Of a stretch of DNA of 64,000 nucleotides, positions 7,954-16,481 are shown piece after piece. The stretch is from VAZQ01 sp963739175 (GTDB lineage Bacteria > Pseudomonadota > Alphaproteobacteria > Rhizobiales > Xanthobacteraceae). Position numbers and translations under genes: made by a program. The notes beneath the pieces are model-generated. The model did not search any database. It was not told the origin of the DNA and saw nothing but the letters and a program-made list of their open reading frames with translations. Every line of letters starts with the position of its first letter. Positions within the stretch are counted from its first letter, which is position 1. The stretch lies in NCBI GenBank assembly GCA_963739175.1, contig CAVTZH010000003.1, positions 62,001 through 126,000 of the forward strand, in the 5' to 3' direction.

Positions 7954-8433
7954 ATGTGGATTCGGCGAGGTCTTTGCGCCGCCGCCGCGGCGTGCATGTT
8001 TTCGAGCAGTTCCGACGCGCAGGTGCTGATGCAGCGCGACGTCTCGCTGGCGATGGCGTTGACCATCGCGACCACGGCATCGTCGGAGTGCGGCGCCATC
8101 GCCTCGATTGCGGTGATCGATCGTGCCGGCCGCATCAAGGTCCTGCTACAGGGCGACGGCGGCTCGCCGCACAATCTGGAGCTCGCACGCCGCAAGGCCT
8201 ACACCGCCCGCACGTTCCGGATGCCGTCGGCGGCGTGGGCGAAGCGGACCGAGACGACCAACGCAGGCCAGCGGATGCTCACCGACGTCATTCCGCTCGG
8301 CGGCGGCGTTCCGATCATGGTTGGCGACGACACCATCGGCGGCATCGGCTTGAGCGGCGCGCCCGGCGGCCAGCCCAAGGAGGAAGCCTGCGCCATGGCC
8401 GGCATCGAGAAGGTCAAGGATCAGCTGAAGTGA
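7954..8433 (+). CDS. Secreted GlcG/HbpS-family protein
   Basis: Protein of 159 residues with a signal peptide (residues 1-23, ending SSSSDAQ) and one GlcG/HbpS-like domain. This family includes heme-binding HbpS and the GlcG protein of glycolate operons. Visible family features are IAVIDRAGRIKVLLQGDG, the alanine-rich helix with KAYTARTF, and the C-terminal GGIGLSGAPGGQ followed by acidic residues. Start at 7954 with GGGAGG upstream. It is monocistronic and convergent with the phn cluster. A diverged, interrupted relative lies at 24573-25099. Ligand is unknown. Confidence 0.85.
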   Translation: MWIRRGLCAAAAACMFSSSSDAQVLMQRDVSLAMALTIATTASSECGAIASIAVIDRAGRIKVLLQGDGGSPHNLELARRKAYTARTFRMPSAAWAKRTETTNAGQRMLTDVIPLGGGVPIMVGDDTIGGIGLSGAPGGQPKEEACAMAGIEKVKDQLK

Positions 8434-8448
8434 GATCAAGGAGCTGCA

Positions 8449-9261
8449 TCAGATGATGCGGCTCCTGATCCAGGCGGTCGCGATCTCGGCGACGATCACG
8501 ATCGCAAAGATCACCACGAGGACCAGCCCCACCTGGTCCCAGTAGAGATTGTTGAGCGCAGTATCGAGCGCCATGCCGAGTCCGCCGCCGCCCACGAGGC
8601 CGAGCACGGCGAACTCGCGCACGTTGATGTCCCATCGAAACGTTGCGATGGCGAGGAAGGCCGGCTTCACCTGCGGCCAATAGCCTTTGATCAGGATGGC
8701 AAGCGGAGAGGCGCCGGCGGCGACCAGCGCCTCGATCGGGCCCGGCTTCGCATCCTCGATCGCTTCCGCCAGGAATTTTCCGGTGAAGCCGATCGAATGC
8801 ACCGCGATCGCGAGCATGCCGGCGAGCGCGCCCGGCCCGAACAGCGCCACGAAGAACAGCGCCCACACCATGGCGTGCACCGAGCGGGTAGCGACCAGGA
8901 TGAAGCGGCCGATGGCGTTGAGGATGAACGATCGCGTGATATTGCGCGCCACCATCAGCGAGACCGGCGCCGCCAAAGCGACCGCGAGAATGGTCCCCAA
9001 CGTCGCCGTATGCAGGGTCTCCATCAATGCCGCGTGTACGACCTTCGGATACCAGCCCCAGTCGATCGGCCACATGCGCACGAACAGATCGGCCGTCTGT
9101 TGCGGCGCGTCGTAGAGGAACTCCGGAATGATCTCGATGGTGCGCAGCGACCAGATCACCGCGAGGACGACCACCAGATAGAACGCCGAGCGCATGATGC
9201 GCTCCGGCAGCGAGAAGCGCTGCCATTGCCGCGGCCGTCCGGCAACGTCGGCGGTCGTCAT
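8449..9261 (-). CDS. phnE: Phosphonate-type ABC transporter permease (second PhnE)
   Basis: Integral membrane permease of 270 residues for the PhnCDE importer. An N-terminal membrane segment (AFYLVVVLAVIWSL) is followed by a periplasmic loop and several more helices. The permease coupling region shows EAIEDAKPGPIEALVAAGAS, the EAA-like loop that contacts the ATPase. It begins in a four-base ATGA overlap with the preceding phnE, so two different PhnE subunits are translationally coupled, as in several phosphonate/phosphite systems. It ends 15 bases from the convergent heme-binding-like gene. Confidence 0.9.
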   Translation of the reverse strand: MTTADVAGRPRQWQRFSLPERIMRSAFYLVVVLAVIWSLRTIEIIPEFLYDAPQQTADLFVRMWPIDWGWYPKVVHAALMETLHTATLGTILAVALAAPVSLMVARNITRSFILNAIGRFILVATRSVHAMVWALFFVALFGPGALAGMLAIAVHSIGFTGKFLAEAIEDAKPGPIEALVAAGASPLAILIKGYWPQVKPAFLAIATFRWDINVREFAVLGLVGGGGLGMALDTALNNLYWDQVGLVLVVIFAIVIVAEIATAWIRSRII

Positions 9262-10058
9262 TGAAACATCCTGCGCATCCAGCCCGACAGGATCTCGCCG
9301 ACCATGACGATGGCAATGATCGCCAGCACGATGGTGAGCACGAAGTCATAGTCGAAGCGCTGGAACGCGGTGAGCAAGGTCGCGCCGATGCCGCCGCCGC
9401 CGACGATGCCGACCAGCGCCGAATTGCGCAGGTTGGAATCGAGCTGGTAGGCGGAGAACCCAATGAACCGCGCGAACACCTGCGGCAGCACGCCCATGAT
9501 GACGACGGAGAGAAACGGCGAGCCGGTAGCGCGCACCGCCTCCACCGGCTTCATCGACATTTCCTCGACTGCTTCCGCCACCAGCTTCGACAGAAAGCCA
9601 AGCGACGCGACGATGAGTGCGAGAATGCCGGCGAGCGCTCCGAAGCCGACCGATTTGACGAACAGGATCGCCACGATCACCGGATGCAGGCTGCGGAACA
9701 GCGCGATCAGCGCACGCGCAGCCCACGCCAGTGGAGCCGGCGCCAGATTGCGCGCCGCTGCGAGCCCGAGCGGGAGCGACAGGAAAACCCCCACCACCGT
9801 GGCGATGATCGCGATCTGCAGGCTTTCGGTCATGCCGATGTAGAGCAGGGCCATCTTGTCGGCGGCGAAGTCCGGCGGGAACATCCGCGCCAGCAGGTTC
9901 GCGCCCTGGCCGAGGCCGCGCACGAAGCGGTCCCAGGTGACGTCGAGAATGGTGCTGGCATAGGCGACGTAGGCGATCAGCACGATCCAGCCGATGCGCA
10001 CCGGCCAATTGGGCGGGAAGGCGACGCGCTGCGCACGGGGCACGGCGGCATCGCTCAT
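9258..10058 (-). CDS. phnE: Phosphonate-type ABC transporter permease (first PhnE)
   Basis: Permease of 266 residues paired with the next phnE. Membrane helices include IGWIVLIAYVAYASTIL near the N-terminus; the EAA-like loop reads EAVEEMSMKPVEAVRATGS. The ATG at 10058 is preferred over a GTG three codons earlier because it forms an ATGA overlap with the phnC stop. Its sequence differs clearly from the second permease, so the transporter is probably a heterodimer. Substrate could be a phosphonate, phosphite or phosphate ester. Confidence 0.9.
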   Translation of the reverse strand: MSDAAVPRAQRVAFPPNWPVRIGWIVLIAYVAYASTILDVTWDRFVRGLGQGANLLARMFPPDFAADKMALLYIGMTESLQIAIIATVVGVFLSLPLGLAAARNLAPAPLAWAARALIALFRSLHPVIVAILFVKSVGFGALAGILALIVASLGFLSKLVAEAVEEMSMKPVEAVRATGSPFLSVVIMGVLPQVFARFIGFSAYQLDSNLRNSALVGIVGGGGIGATLLTAFQRFDYDFVLTIVLAIIAIVMVGEILSGWMRRMFQ

Positions 10059-10858
10059 TCGAGCCACCCTTCGCCGCCGTAGATTTCGAGCAGATGGGAA
10101 TCCTTGAGCGCCTGCGGCGGCCCGTCGAAGACGATCGCGCCCTTCGACATGCCGACGATGCGGTCGGCGAAGCGGCGAGCGAGGTCGACATTGTGCATGT
10201 TGACGATCGCCGGAATGTTGCGCTCGGCGGCGCGGCTCGCGATCAGCTCCATGATCTCGACCGAGGTCTTCGGATCGAGCGAGGAGGTCGGCTCGTCGGC
10301 GAGCACCAGATCAGGCTCCTGCATCAACGCGCGCGCGATGCCGACGCGCTGGCGCTGGCCGCCCGACAACTGGTCGGCGCGCTGATTGGCAAAATCGGCG
10401 AGGCCGACCGCGTCGAGAAGCGCAAAGGCGCGCTCGATATCGGCGGCGGGAAACCTGCGCAGCCACGCACGCCAGACCGGCACGTAGCCGAGCCGGCCGC
10501 ACAAGACGTTTTCAATCACGGAAAGCCGTTCGACCAGGTTGTATTCCTGGAAGATCATGCCGATGTGGCGCCGCATCTCGCGCAGTTCAGAACTGCTAAG
10601 CTGGACGATGTCGCGGCCGCGGAACATGATCTCGCCCGAAGTCGGCTCGACCAGGCGGTTGATGCAGCGGATCAGCGTCGACTTGCCGGTGCCTGACGGC
10701 CCGATGATCGCGGTCAGCCCCAGATTCGCGACCTCAAGCGAGACGTCGCGCAGCACCGGCTGGCCGGCGCGGTACTCCTTGCGGAGCTTGTTGATGAAAA
10801 GCGACCGCTCCCGCTTGCGGGCGTCGTCCGCCTGCGCCGCCGTTGCCGATACACTCAT
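10055..10858 (-). CDS. phnC: Phosphonate-type ABC transporter ATP-binding protein
   Basis: ABC ATPase of 267 residues. Walker A is GPSGTGKST at residues 53-61, the signature is LSGGQRQRVGIARAL, Walker B is DLVLADEP, followed by SSLDPKTS. The spacing and IRCINRLVEPTSGEI after Walker A are PhnC-like. It lies between phnD and the two permeases with a four-base overlap downstream, so one operon phnD-phnC-phnE-phnE is clear. No C-P lyase (phnG-M) or phosphite dehydrogenase is within the window, leaving the fate of the substrate open. Confidence 0.93.
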   Translation of the reverse strand: MSVSATAAQADDARKRERSLFINKLRKEYRAGQPVLRDVSLEVANLGLTAIIGPSGTGKSTLIRCINRLVEPTSGEIMFRGRDIVQLSSSELREMRRHIGMIFQEYNLVERLSVIENVLCGRLGYVPVWRAWLRRFPAADIERAFALLDAVGLADFANQRADQLSGGQRQRVGIARALMQEPDLVLADEPTSSLDPKTSVEIMELIASRAAERNIPAIVNMHNVDLARRFADRIVGMSKGAIVFDGPPQALKDSHLLEIYGGEGWLE

Positions 10859-10875
10859 GGGACACGCTGGTGAAT

Positions 10876-11904
10876 TTACTTCTTGGCCTTGGCGCGCGCT
10901 TCGGCCTCGCGTTTCATTTCCGCATCATAGGCCGCTTTGTTGAACGGCGTGCCGGTTTTTTCCGCGATATCCCGCACCACCTTCCAGTGCTCCAGATAGT
11001 TGATCGGGAAGAACCGGTCGTTGCCGTCGAATTCCTTCACCATCTCCGGCGTGAAGCGGAAGCTGAAGAAGCACTCTTTGATCTTGGCGGCGAGCTCAGG
11101 CTTGAGATCGTGCGCATAAGTGAACGACGACGTCGGGAACAGCGGGCTCTTGTAGATGATGCGCATGTCAGCGCCGCGGATCGTGCCGCGCGTGACCATG
11201 CGATTGTAGACGTCGGACGCGACCGGAGCCATGTCGTAGTCGCCGGAGGCGACGCCGAGCGCAGACTTGTCGTGACCGCCCGACATCAGCGGGCGATAGT
11301 CCGTGTCGGGCGTCAGCCCTTCCGGCGGGAACAGCACGCGCGGCGCGAGGTTGCCGGAGTTCGATGACGGCGATGTGTGCGCAACGCGCTTGCCTTTAAG
11401 GTCGGAAAGCTTCTGGAACGGGCTCGACGCGCGCACGACCGCGACCAGGTGGTAGCCCTGCAACTCCTTCTCGGTGCCCTTGATCGCGAACGGGACGGCG
11501 CCTGCGAGATTGACGGCGAAGCCGGTCGGGCCGGTCGAGAAGCCTGCGATGTGCAGGCGGCCGGAGCGCATCGCCTCGATCTGCGCCGAGTTCGATTGCA
11601 CCGGATAGTAGACCACGCGCTTGCCGGTGCACTTCGAGAGATGATCGGTGAAGGGGCGGAACACGTTGAGATAGACGGCCGGATCCTCGACCGGCGTGTA
11701 GGCGAACACCAGCGTCGAAGGGTCTTTCCACTTGCGCGGATCGGTCGGGACGTCGGCGACGAGATCGCTGTTGTCGTCGCAATAGAGCGTGTCGAGCTGA
11801 CCGCGATTCTTGCAGTCCTGCGCATTCGCCGGCGACGTGGAACCCGCAAATCCGATCGTTGCGGCCACGCTCGCGCATAGCAGCCACCGAAGCTCGACTC
11901 TCAT
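10876..11904 (-). CDS. phnD: Phosphonate/phosphite ABC transporter substrate-binding protein
   Basis: Periplasmic binding protein of 342 residues heading the phn operon. The signal peptide spans about residues 1-25 (LLCASVAATIGFAGSTSPANAQ). PhnD-family features follow: a DPRKWKDPSTLVFAYTPVEDP segment, VNLAGAVPF and HTSPSSNSGNLAPRVLF. The ATG at 11904 is chosen because GGGAGGGACACA lies just upstream; a longer frame adds residues before the signal peptide. The lysine-rich tail (ARAKAKK) is unusual but short. I looked for a PhoB-type CTGTCAT repeat upstream and did not find one. Confidence 0.9.
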   Translation of the reverse strand: MRVELRWLLCASVAATIGFAGSTSPANAQDCKNRGQLDTLYCDDNSDLVADVPTDPRKWKDPSTLVFAYTPVEDPAVYLNVFRPFTDHLSKCTGKRVVYYPVQSNSAQIEAMRSGRLHIAGFSTGPTGFAVNLAGAVPFAIKGTEKELQGYHLVAVVRASSPFQKLSDLKGKRVAHTSPSSNSGNLAPRVLFPPEGLTPDTDYRPLMSGGHDKSALGVASGDYDMAPVASDVYNRMVTRGTIRGADMRIIYKSPLFPTSSFTYAHDLKPELAAKIKECFFSFRFTPEMVKEFDGNDRFFPINYLEHWKVVRDIAEKTGTPFNKAAYDAEMKREAEARAKAKK

Positions 11905-12237
11905 TGTGTCCCTCCCTGTGGCGCCGTCGCACGCCTTTGCGGTGACGATACGCGGTGCTGCGGTAGCCAGCAACCCGCGCTGGCGCTGCGTTTGTCGCAT
12001 GTATCTCAAGCTCTTATTCGACTTTGGAACTAGGCCGAATGCTCAGCGTTTTTGCCCGCAACGGTCGGAATTTAACATTCATGAACGCCACGTCACCACA
12101 TTAACTCAAAATGACAGCATTGCTGCCGCACTGAGGTCCCATTGCGCCAGCAATGGCGCGCTCGGCCCTAAGGGCCACCACGCTGGGCCTATGGCCACAC
12201 GGCGGAAACCCTCACATGAAAAACATGGAGACGCGTA
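11905..12237. other. Divergent intergenic region phnD / rlpA-like gene
   Basis: This 333-base gap holds the leftward phnD promoter and the rightward promoter of the RlpA-like gene. The centre (about 12000-12120) is distinctly AT-richer than its surroundings. A perfect GGCCCT/AGGGCC mini-hairpin lies near 12160. No recognisable operator, riboswitch or small gene is evident. Confidence 0.45.
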
Positions 12238-12594
12238 GTGAAGTTCAACTTCATTCTTGCCGTCATATTTGCGACGGCGCTGTTTACGGGGACGACCACA
12301 CACTCTGAAGCACAAACGCAATCGGGGATCGCGTCGGTCTACACCACCAAGCACGGACTCAAGACTGCGAGCGGCAAGCGGCTCAACGATGGGGCGCTGA
12401 CTGCGGCGCATCGCACGCTGCCGTTCGGCACCCAGGTGCGTGTCACCAACAAGCGTAACGGTCGGTCGGTCGTCGTGACCATCACCGATCGGGGGCCGTT
12501 CATTCGGGGACGGGTTATCGATCTCACGATGGCGGGCGCCAATGCCATTGGCATGGGTTACGGGATCGCGCCGGTCACGCTCAGCCGCATGTAG
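12238..12594 (+). CDS. RlpA-like double-psi beta-barrel protein
   Basis: Exported protein of 118 residues. After a signal peptide (residues 1-25, ending THSEAQ) it consists of one RlpA-like barrel: GIASVYTTKHG, the motif AHRTLPFGTQVRVTN, and TDRGPFIRGRVIDLT with the aspartates conserved in the family. RlpA proteins bind or cleave denuded septal peptidoglycan; this short form lacks a SPOR domain. The start must be the GTG at 12238: the in-frame codon directly before it is TAG and no other start follows before the mature domain. GGAG lies seven bases upstream. Confidence 0.85.
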   Translation: MKFNFILAVIFATALFTGTTTHSEAQTQSGIASVYTTKHGLKTASGKRLNDGALTAAHRTLPFGTQVRVTNKRNGRSVVVTITDRGPFIRGRVIDLTMAGANAIGMGYGIAPVTLSRM

Positions 12595-12615
12595 CATTGA
12601 CTTGCTGCAGAGGGC

Positions 12616-12951
12616 TCAGCGCTCCGTCTGCGGGATCGCAAGTTGATTGCAGTTGCGGCCGCCTTGCAGATAGCAATCTTGTTTCTTGCGCATGTCTGCG
12701 ATGCTGACCGCAAGCCAAATGCCGACCACCACGAGAACGGTCGTGGCTACCAGGGCGAGGGCGTTCATCGTCATGCGATGGCGATAGTCGTCCTCGCCCT
12801 TGGTGCTTTCATACTTGGCGAGATCGGCGACCGGCGTCTCGCCCGGGCCCGGGCGTTGCAACGGCCAGCGCCAGCCGCTCCGCGAGGCGCCACGCGGCCG
12901 GAAGCGGATGACGCGTCCGCTATCTTTTGACGGCATTGACTGATCTGGCAT
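12616..12951 (-). CDS. Hypothetical single-pass membrane protein
   Basis: Protein of about 111 residues with one strong membrane helix (NALALVATTVLVVVGIWLAV) followed by a short tail containing two cysteines (KKQDCYLQGGRNCNQLAIP). The N-terminal half is basic and proline-rich, with DDYRHRM before the helix. The pattern resembles small conserved proteins I have seen in Bradyrhizobium relatives, but no function is known. The start is uncertain: ATG at 12951 or 12936, or one at 13014, and none has a clear ribosome site. It is convergent with the RlpA-like gene. Confidence 0.6.
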   Translation of the reverse strand: MPDQSMPSKDSGRVIRFRPRGASRSGWRWPLQRPGPGETPVADLAKYESTKGEDDYRHRMTMNALALVATTVLVVVGIWLAVSIADMRKKQDCYLQGGRNCNQLAIPQTER

Positions 12952-13191
12952 CGGACTTGTCGGGACGGAGCGGTCCAGCTTTGACCTAGGCACGGCTTGC
13001 AGCGACGCTAGCACGATCGAGCGAGCCTTGAATTTACAACTTTAGATTGATTCACGGCGTTCGATGCGATTGTAGATGGCTAGCCCAAACCGGAACTAAC
13101 CAAGACGTCTCAGATTTACGTACAAGATTCTTGTAGGGAGGGCTGGAATAGGTCAAAATCCGTTATGAGCTATTTGTCGGGGAACTGGTTC

Positions 13192-13298
13192 GCCGTTCGG
13201 GTTCCCTGATTCTCCTGCTGAACGGCTCAAAGCCGCCTTCGGGCGGAAACAAGTCAGCCACCAAGGCTGCCATAAGTGCCCGGCGTAAAAGTCGCCGG
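13192..13298 (+). other. Three consecutive stem-loops upstream of the DedA-like gene
   Basis: The 313-base gap before the DedA-like gene is empty of genes but structured. GCCGTTC (13192-13198) pairs with GAACGGC (13220-13226). CCGCC-TTCG-GGCGG (13233-13246) forms a UUCG-capped hairpin. CCGGCG (13280-13285) pairs with CGCCGG (13293-13298). They lie head to tail within 107 bases and end 30 bases before the GTG start. This could be a structured 5' leader or a small RNA. No T-run marks a terminator and it matches no riboswitch class I know. Confidence 0.45.
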
Positions 13299-13328
13299 TG
13301 CGGGGAAACGTTGAACCGAGGTCGGCGC

Positions 13329-14051
13329 GTGAGCCACCGTCTACTTGAGTTATTCTACGTCGCCGACATCGATTACTCGTGGTTGGCGAAGTTCCTGTCG
13401 TTGCTGGTGCTGCCGGCGGCGCACGAAGACATCGCGATTGTCCTGGGCGGATACCTGGTCGTTAATCAGCTGATGCCGGTCGGCATCGTGGTCGCGACGA
13501 TCTATTTCGGCATGGTGGCGAGCGACCTGGCCCTGTACGGCATCGGATTGGGTGCGCGCCGCGTGCCGTGGCTGAGCCGTATTGCTGTGAACGAGCGGGT
13601 CGCCAATTTCGGTGGGACGCTGCAGCGCAATCTGTTCGGTCTTACAGCGCTCGGCCGTGTGGTGCCGGGCGCGATATTCGTGATCATGATCGCCTGCGGC
13701 TGGACGCGCGTGCCGTGGACGCGGGTGGCGCTCGCCAGCCTGTTCTCGTCGGCGCTCTATCTGCCGCTGATGCTCTATCTCGTCATCGTCTTTGGCGACG
13801 CGCTCGACGATAGGGTTGGCCTGTGGACCTGGCCGTTCCTGCTCGGTCTGATCGTGGCGCTGGCGTTCATGCGCTATCGCGTCTTCACATTCCGCGAACG
13901 GTCGAAGGCGGCCGAGCCGAACGGAGCGCATCCGCGCTGGCAGCGCCGGCCCGCGATCGCCGCCCGCTATCGCACGCGGATGGTGCAGCTTCCGGAATTC
14001 ATGCGGCTGAACGCGTTGGAGCGCACGGCGCGCCGGCCGCGGCTGCAGTAG
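13329..14051 (+). CDS. DedA/VTT-type membrane protein
   Basis: Polytopic inner-membrane protein of 240 residues resembling the DedA (VTT/SNARE-associated) family, whose members are implicated in lipid carrier flipping and proton-motive-force homeostasis. About five hydrophobic segments are visible (for example VVATIYFGMVASDLALYGIG and FVIMIACGW). The N-terminal PAAHEDIAIVLGGYLV matches the re-entrant acidic motif, and LTALGRVVPGAIFVIM resembles the family arginine-glycine-proline motif. GTG at 13329 is preferred over TTG at 13311. The C-terminal tail is arginine-rich and cytoplasmic. Confidence 0.72.
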   Translation: MSHRLLELFYVADIDYSWLAKFLSLLVLPAAHEDIAIVLGGYLVVNQLMPVGIVVATIYFGMVASDLALYGIGLGARRVPWLSRIAVNERVANFGGTLQRNLFGLTALGRVVPGAIFVIMIACGWTRVPWTRVALASLFSSALYLPLMLYLVIVFGDALDDRVGLWTWPFLLGLIVALAFMRYRVFTFRERSKAAEPNGAHPRWQRRPAIAARYRTRMVQLPEFMRLNALERTARRPRLQ

Positions 14052-14100
14052 ACGCCCCTCAGGCTGGACGCTCTCATCCCCACTCCCTAGATTGAATGCC

Positions 14101-14598
14101 ATGAGACACATGGCAGCGATTCTACGCGCCGGCCTGGTCGGCGCGGTTGTTCTGATCGGCGGCATCGCGGCGGCCGAGACTTATTCCGCGGGCGGTCTGC
14201 AGATCGGCAATCCCTGGGCGCGCGCGACGCCGAAGGGATCGACCGTCACGGCCGGCTACCTGACCATCACCAACAAGGGAACCGAGGCGGACCGCCTGAT
14301 CGGCGGCTCCGCCGCGCCGGCGTCACGCTTCGAGGTGCACGACACCGTCACCGAGAAGGGCGTGGCGCGGATGCGGCAGGTCACCAGCCTCGAGATCAAG
14401 CCGGGCCAAACCGTCGAGCTCAAGCCCGGCGGCATGCATGTGATGCTCATGGGGCTCAAGCAGCCGCTGTCCAAGGGACAGACGGTGAAGGGCACGCTGG
14501 TGTTCGAAAAGGCCGGCACGCTGGCGGTCGAGTTCACCGTGCAGGCCGTCGGCGCGCCGGCGCCCGGGCAGGGCGCGGGCGGCCACAAGCATCACTGA
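14101..14598 (+). CDS. Periplasmic copper chaperone PCu(A)C
   Basis: Protein of 165 residues with a signal peptide (about residues 1-23) and a PCuAC domain. It shows the copper-binding histidine and methionines: EVHDTVTEKGVARMRQV, then the GGMHVMLMGL segment, fitting the family H(M)X10MX21HXM pattern. These proteins deliver copper(I) to cytochrome oxidase CuA in the periplasm. The C-terminus ends GGHKHH, an extra histidine-rich tail that might help capture metal. A TTG three codons upstream is an alternative start. No Sco or cytochrome oxidase gene is adjacent. Confidence 0.9.
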   Translation: MRHMAAILRAGLVGAVVLIGGIAAAETYSAGGLQIGNPWARATPKGSTVTAGYLTITNKGTEADRLIGGSAAPASRFEVHDTVTEKGVARMRQVTSLEIKPGQTVELKPGGMHVMLMGLKQPLSKGQTVKGTLVFEKAGTLAVEFTVQAVGAPAPGQGAGGHKHH

Positions 14599-14651
14599 TC
14601 GGGCGCTCCGAACCATTGACGGATGTCGGGCGCGTCGCCACAGATGCGTCC

Positions 14652-15584
14652 ATGAACCTGCGCCAGTTGAAGTATTTCGTCAGCGTCGTCGAAGCCGGCA
14701 ACATGACGCGGGCGGCCGAACAGCTTCACGTCGCGCAAACCGCGCTGGGCATGCAAATCCGCCAGCTCGAGGAGGATTTGGGCGTCGCCCTGCTGGTCCG
14801 TCATTCCCGCGGGGTTGAGCCGACCAAGGCCGGCGCGCTCCTGCTCGCGCGCGCGACCGCCATCCTGAAATCGGTTGAAGACGCCCGCCAGGAAGTTTCG
14901 ACATGCGAACGCGAGGAGAACGAGGCGATCCGTCTCGGCACGACACCGGCGCTGATGCCGGTGATCGGCTCCGAGATCGCGTTGATTGTCCGCGAGCAGC
15001 TTCCGCAGGTCTCGCTCAGCATTGTGGAGGCGATGAGCCACGTGCTGGTCGATACGCTGGCGCGTGGCGAGGTCGATTTCATCCTCTGCTATGACGTTCC
15101 GGACCTTCCGCATTTGTCGCGCGTCGCGATGTTGCAGGACGATCTGGTGCTGGTGACATTGCCGGGTCCTCGCAAGGGCGAGCCCATCGCCCTGGTCGAG
15201 GCGCTCGAAGACAGCCTTGCGATGCCGGAGGAGGGCGACACCGTCCGTACGCTGGTGACCCGGACCGCGCGCGATCTTGGACTGGACGTGAAGATCGCCC
15301 ATGAGGTGCGCTCCGTCACGGCGATGAAAAGTCTGGTCAGCCGCGGCGCCGCCTCCAGTATTCTCCCTTATTTCGCGGTGCTCGATGAGATTCGCGCCGG
15401 CACGCTCGACGCGCGACCCATCACCATGCCGGCGCTGCGACGGACTTTGTTTCTCGCCCACGCGAAGCAACGCGGCCCTTTTCGGAGCGAGGCCGGCCTG
15501 ACCGGCGCCATCCGTACTTCGCTCGGCGGCCTGATCGAAGCGCTCGGACCGCTGGTCCATCCGCTTTGGGTGCGCACCGCCTGA
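14652..15584 (+). CDS. LysR-family transcriptional regulator
   Basis: DNA-binding regulator of 310 residues. The N-terminal winged helix-turn-helix covers residues 1-60 (MNLRQLKYFVSVVEAGNMTRAAEQL, then QTALGMQIRQLEEDLG). The effector domain starts around residue 90 (IRLGTTPALMPVIGSEI). The ATG at 14652 gives the canonical LysR N-terminus. It is flanked by the copper chaperone and a secreted rhodanese on the same strand, with no divergent target gene beside it, so its regulon cannot be inferred. The N-terminus is of the Nac/Cbl-like kind. Confidence 0.9.
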   Translation: MNLRQLKYFVSVVEAGNMTRAAEQLHVAQTALGMQIRQLEEDLGVALLVRHSRGVEPTKAGALLLARATAILKSVEDARQEVSTCEREENEAIRLGTTPALMPVIGSEIALIVREQLPQVSLSIVEAMSHVLVDTLARGEVDFILCYDVPDLPHLSRVAMLQDDLVLVTLPGPRKGEPIALVEALEDSLAMPEEGDTVRTLVTRTARDLGLDVKIAHEVRSVTAMKSLVSRGAASSILPYFAVLDEIRAGTLDARPITMPALRRTLFLAHAKQRGPFRSEAGLTGAIRTSLGGLIEALGPLVHPLWVRTA

Positions 15585-15705
15585 GCGCGCAGAATTTCTG
15601 CGTGCTGGCCTCAGCCGATCATGTTGGACCTGGCGCTGCCGGGTGCCTATCCCCGCTCTGGCCACGGCTTGCACGCGCAGGCGTGGAGCAACGGAGGAGA
15701 GAACA

Positions 15706-16464
15706 ATGATCGGCAAGATGGCCTGCTCTATGATTGCTTTGCTTGCCCTGACGGTGGTCGTTGACCGTGCGTCGGCCCAGGCGGTTGACGTCAATCAGGC
15801 AACGCTTGCGGAGCCGAACCAGAAGACGCCGGAGGTCAGCACCGAACAGCTGCGCCGCATCCTCGCCGACCGCAGCGCCATCGTGGTCGACACGCGCTCG
15901 CGCGACGAATTCGAAGCCGGCCACATTCCTGGCGCGCGGATGCTGGACGCGCCCCCCAGCGACCATGTGAAGGCGGTCGAGCGGCTGGTGGGAGGCGACA
16001 AGAGCGCCGCGCTGGTCCTCTACTGCAACGGCCCATACTGCCAGGCGAGCCGGCGGCTCGCGGAGCAATTGGTGGCTGCCGGCTTCACCAACGTGCGTCG
16101 CTATCAGCTCGGAATTCCAGTATGGCGCGCGCTGGGTGGTCCGACCGCGATCGAGCTCGGCGGCTTCCTGCGGGTCTACAAGGTCGACCTGACCGCGGTG
16201 ATCTTCGACGGCCGGTCGTCCGCCGAGTTCGCGCGGGGAAGCCTTGCCGGTACCGTCAACGTGCCGGTCGATGACGTGGTCGCGGGGACACTGAAGAAGC
16301 TTCCGCTACCGGAAGATGATTTCAACCGTCGCATCGTCTTGCTCGGTCGTGATGGGGCTCAGGCTCGCACGTTTGCGGACATGCTCCGCACGCGGCCTTG
16401 GCACAACGTGTCTTATCTTTCGGCCACCTATGATGCGCTGGCTGCGGCGGTGCAGACCCGGTGA
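15706..16464 (+). CDS. Secreted tandem-rhodanese protein, second domain degenerate
   Basis: Periplasmic protein of 252 residues: signal peptide (residues 1-25, ending DRASAQ) and two rhodanese domains. Domain one (about 40-140) has VVDTRSRDEFEAGHIPGA and an active-site loop YCNGPYCQASRR with cysteine in place. Domain two (about 150-250) keeps the fold (VIFDGRSSAEFARG) but its loop reads LLGRDGAQAR, with no cysteine, so it should be inactive. The start is supported by ACGGAGGAGA six bases upstream. The substrate is unknown; export suggests a role in periplasmic sulfur or thiosulfate chemistry. Confidence 0.83.
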   Translation: MIGKMACSMIALLALTVVVDRASAQAVDVNQATLAEPNQKTPEVSTEQLRRILADRSAIVVDTRSRDEFEAGHIPGARMLDAPPSDHVKAVERLVGGDKSAALVLYCNGPYCQASRRLAEQLVAAGFTNVRRYQLGIPVWRALGGPTAIELGGFLRVYKVDLTAVIFDGRSSAEFARGSLAGTVNVPVDDVVAGTLKKLPLPEDDFNRRIVLLGRDGAQARTFADMLRTRPWHNVSYLSATYDALAAAVQTR

Positions 16465-16481
16465 CCTGACGGAAGAAGTGC

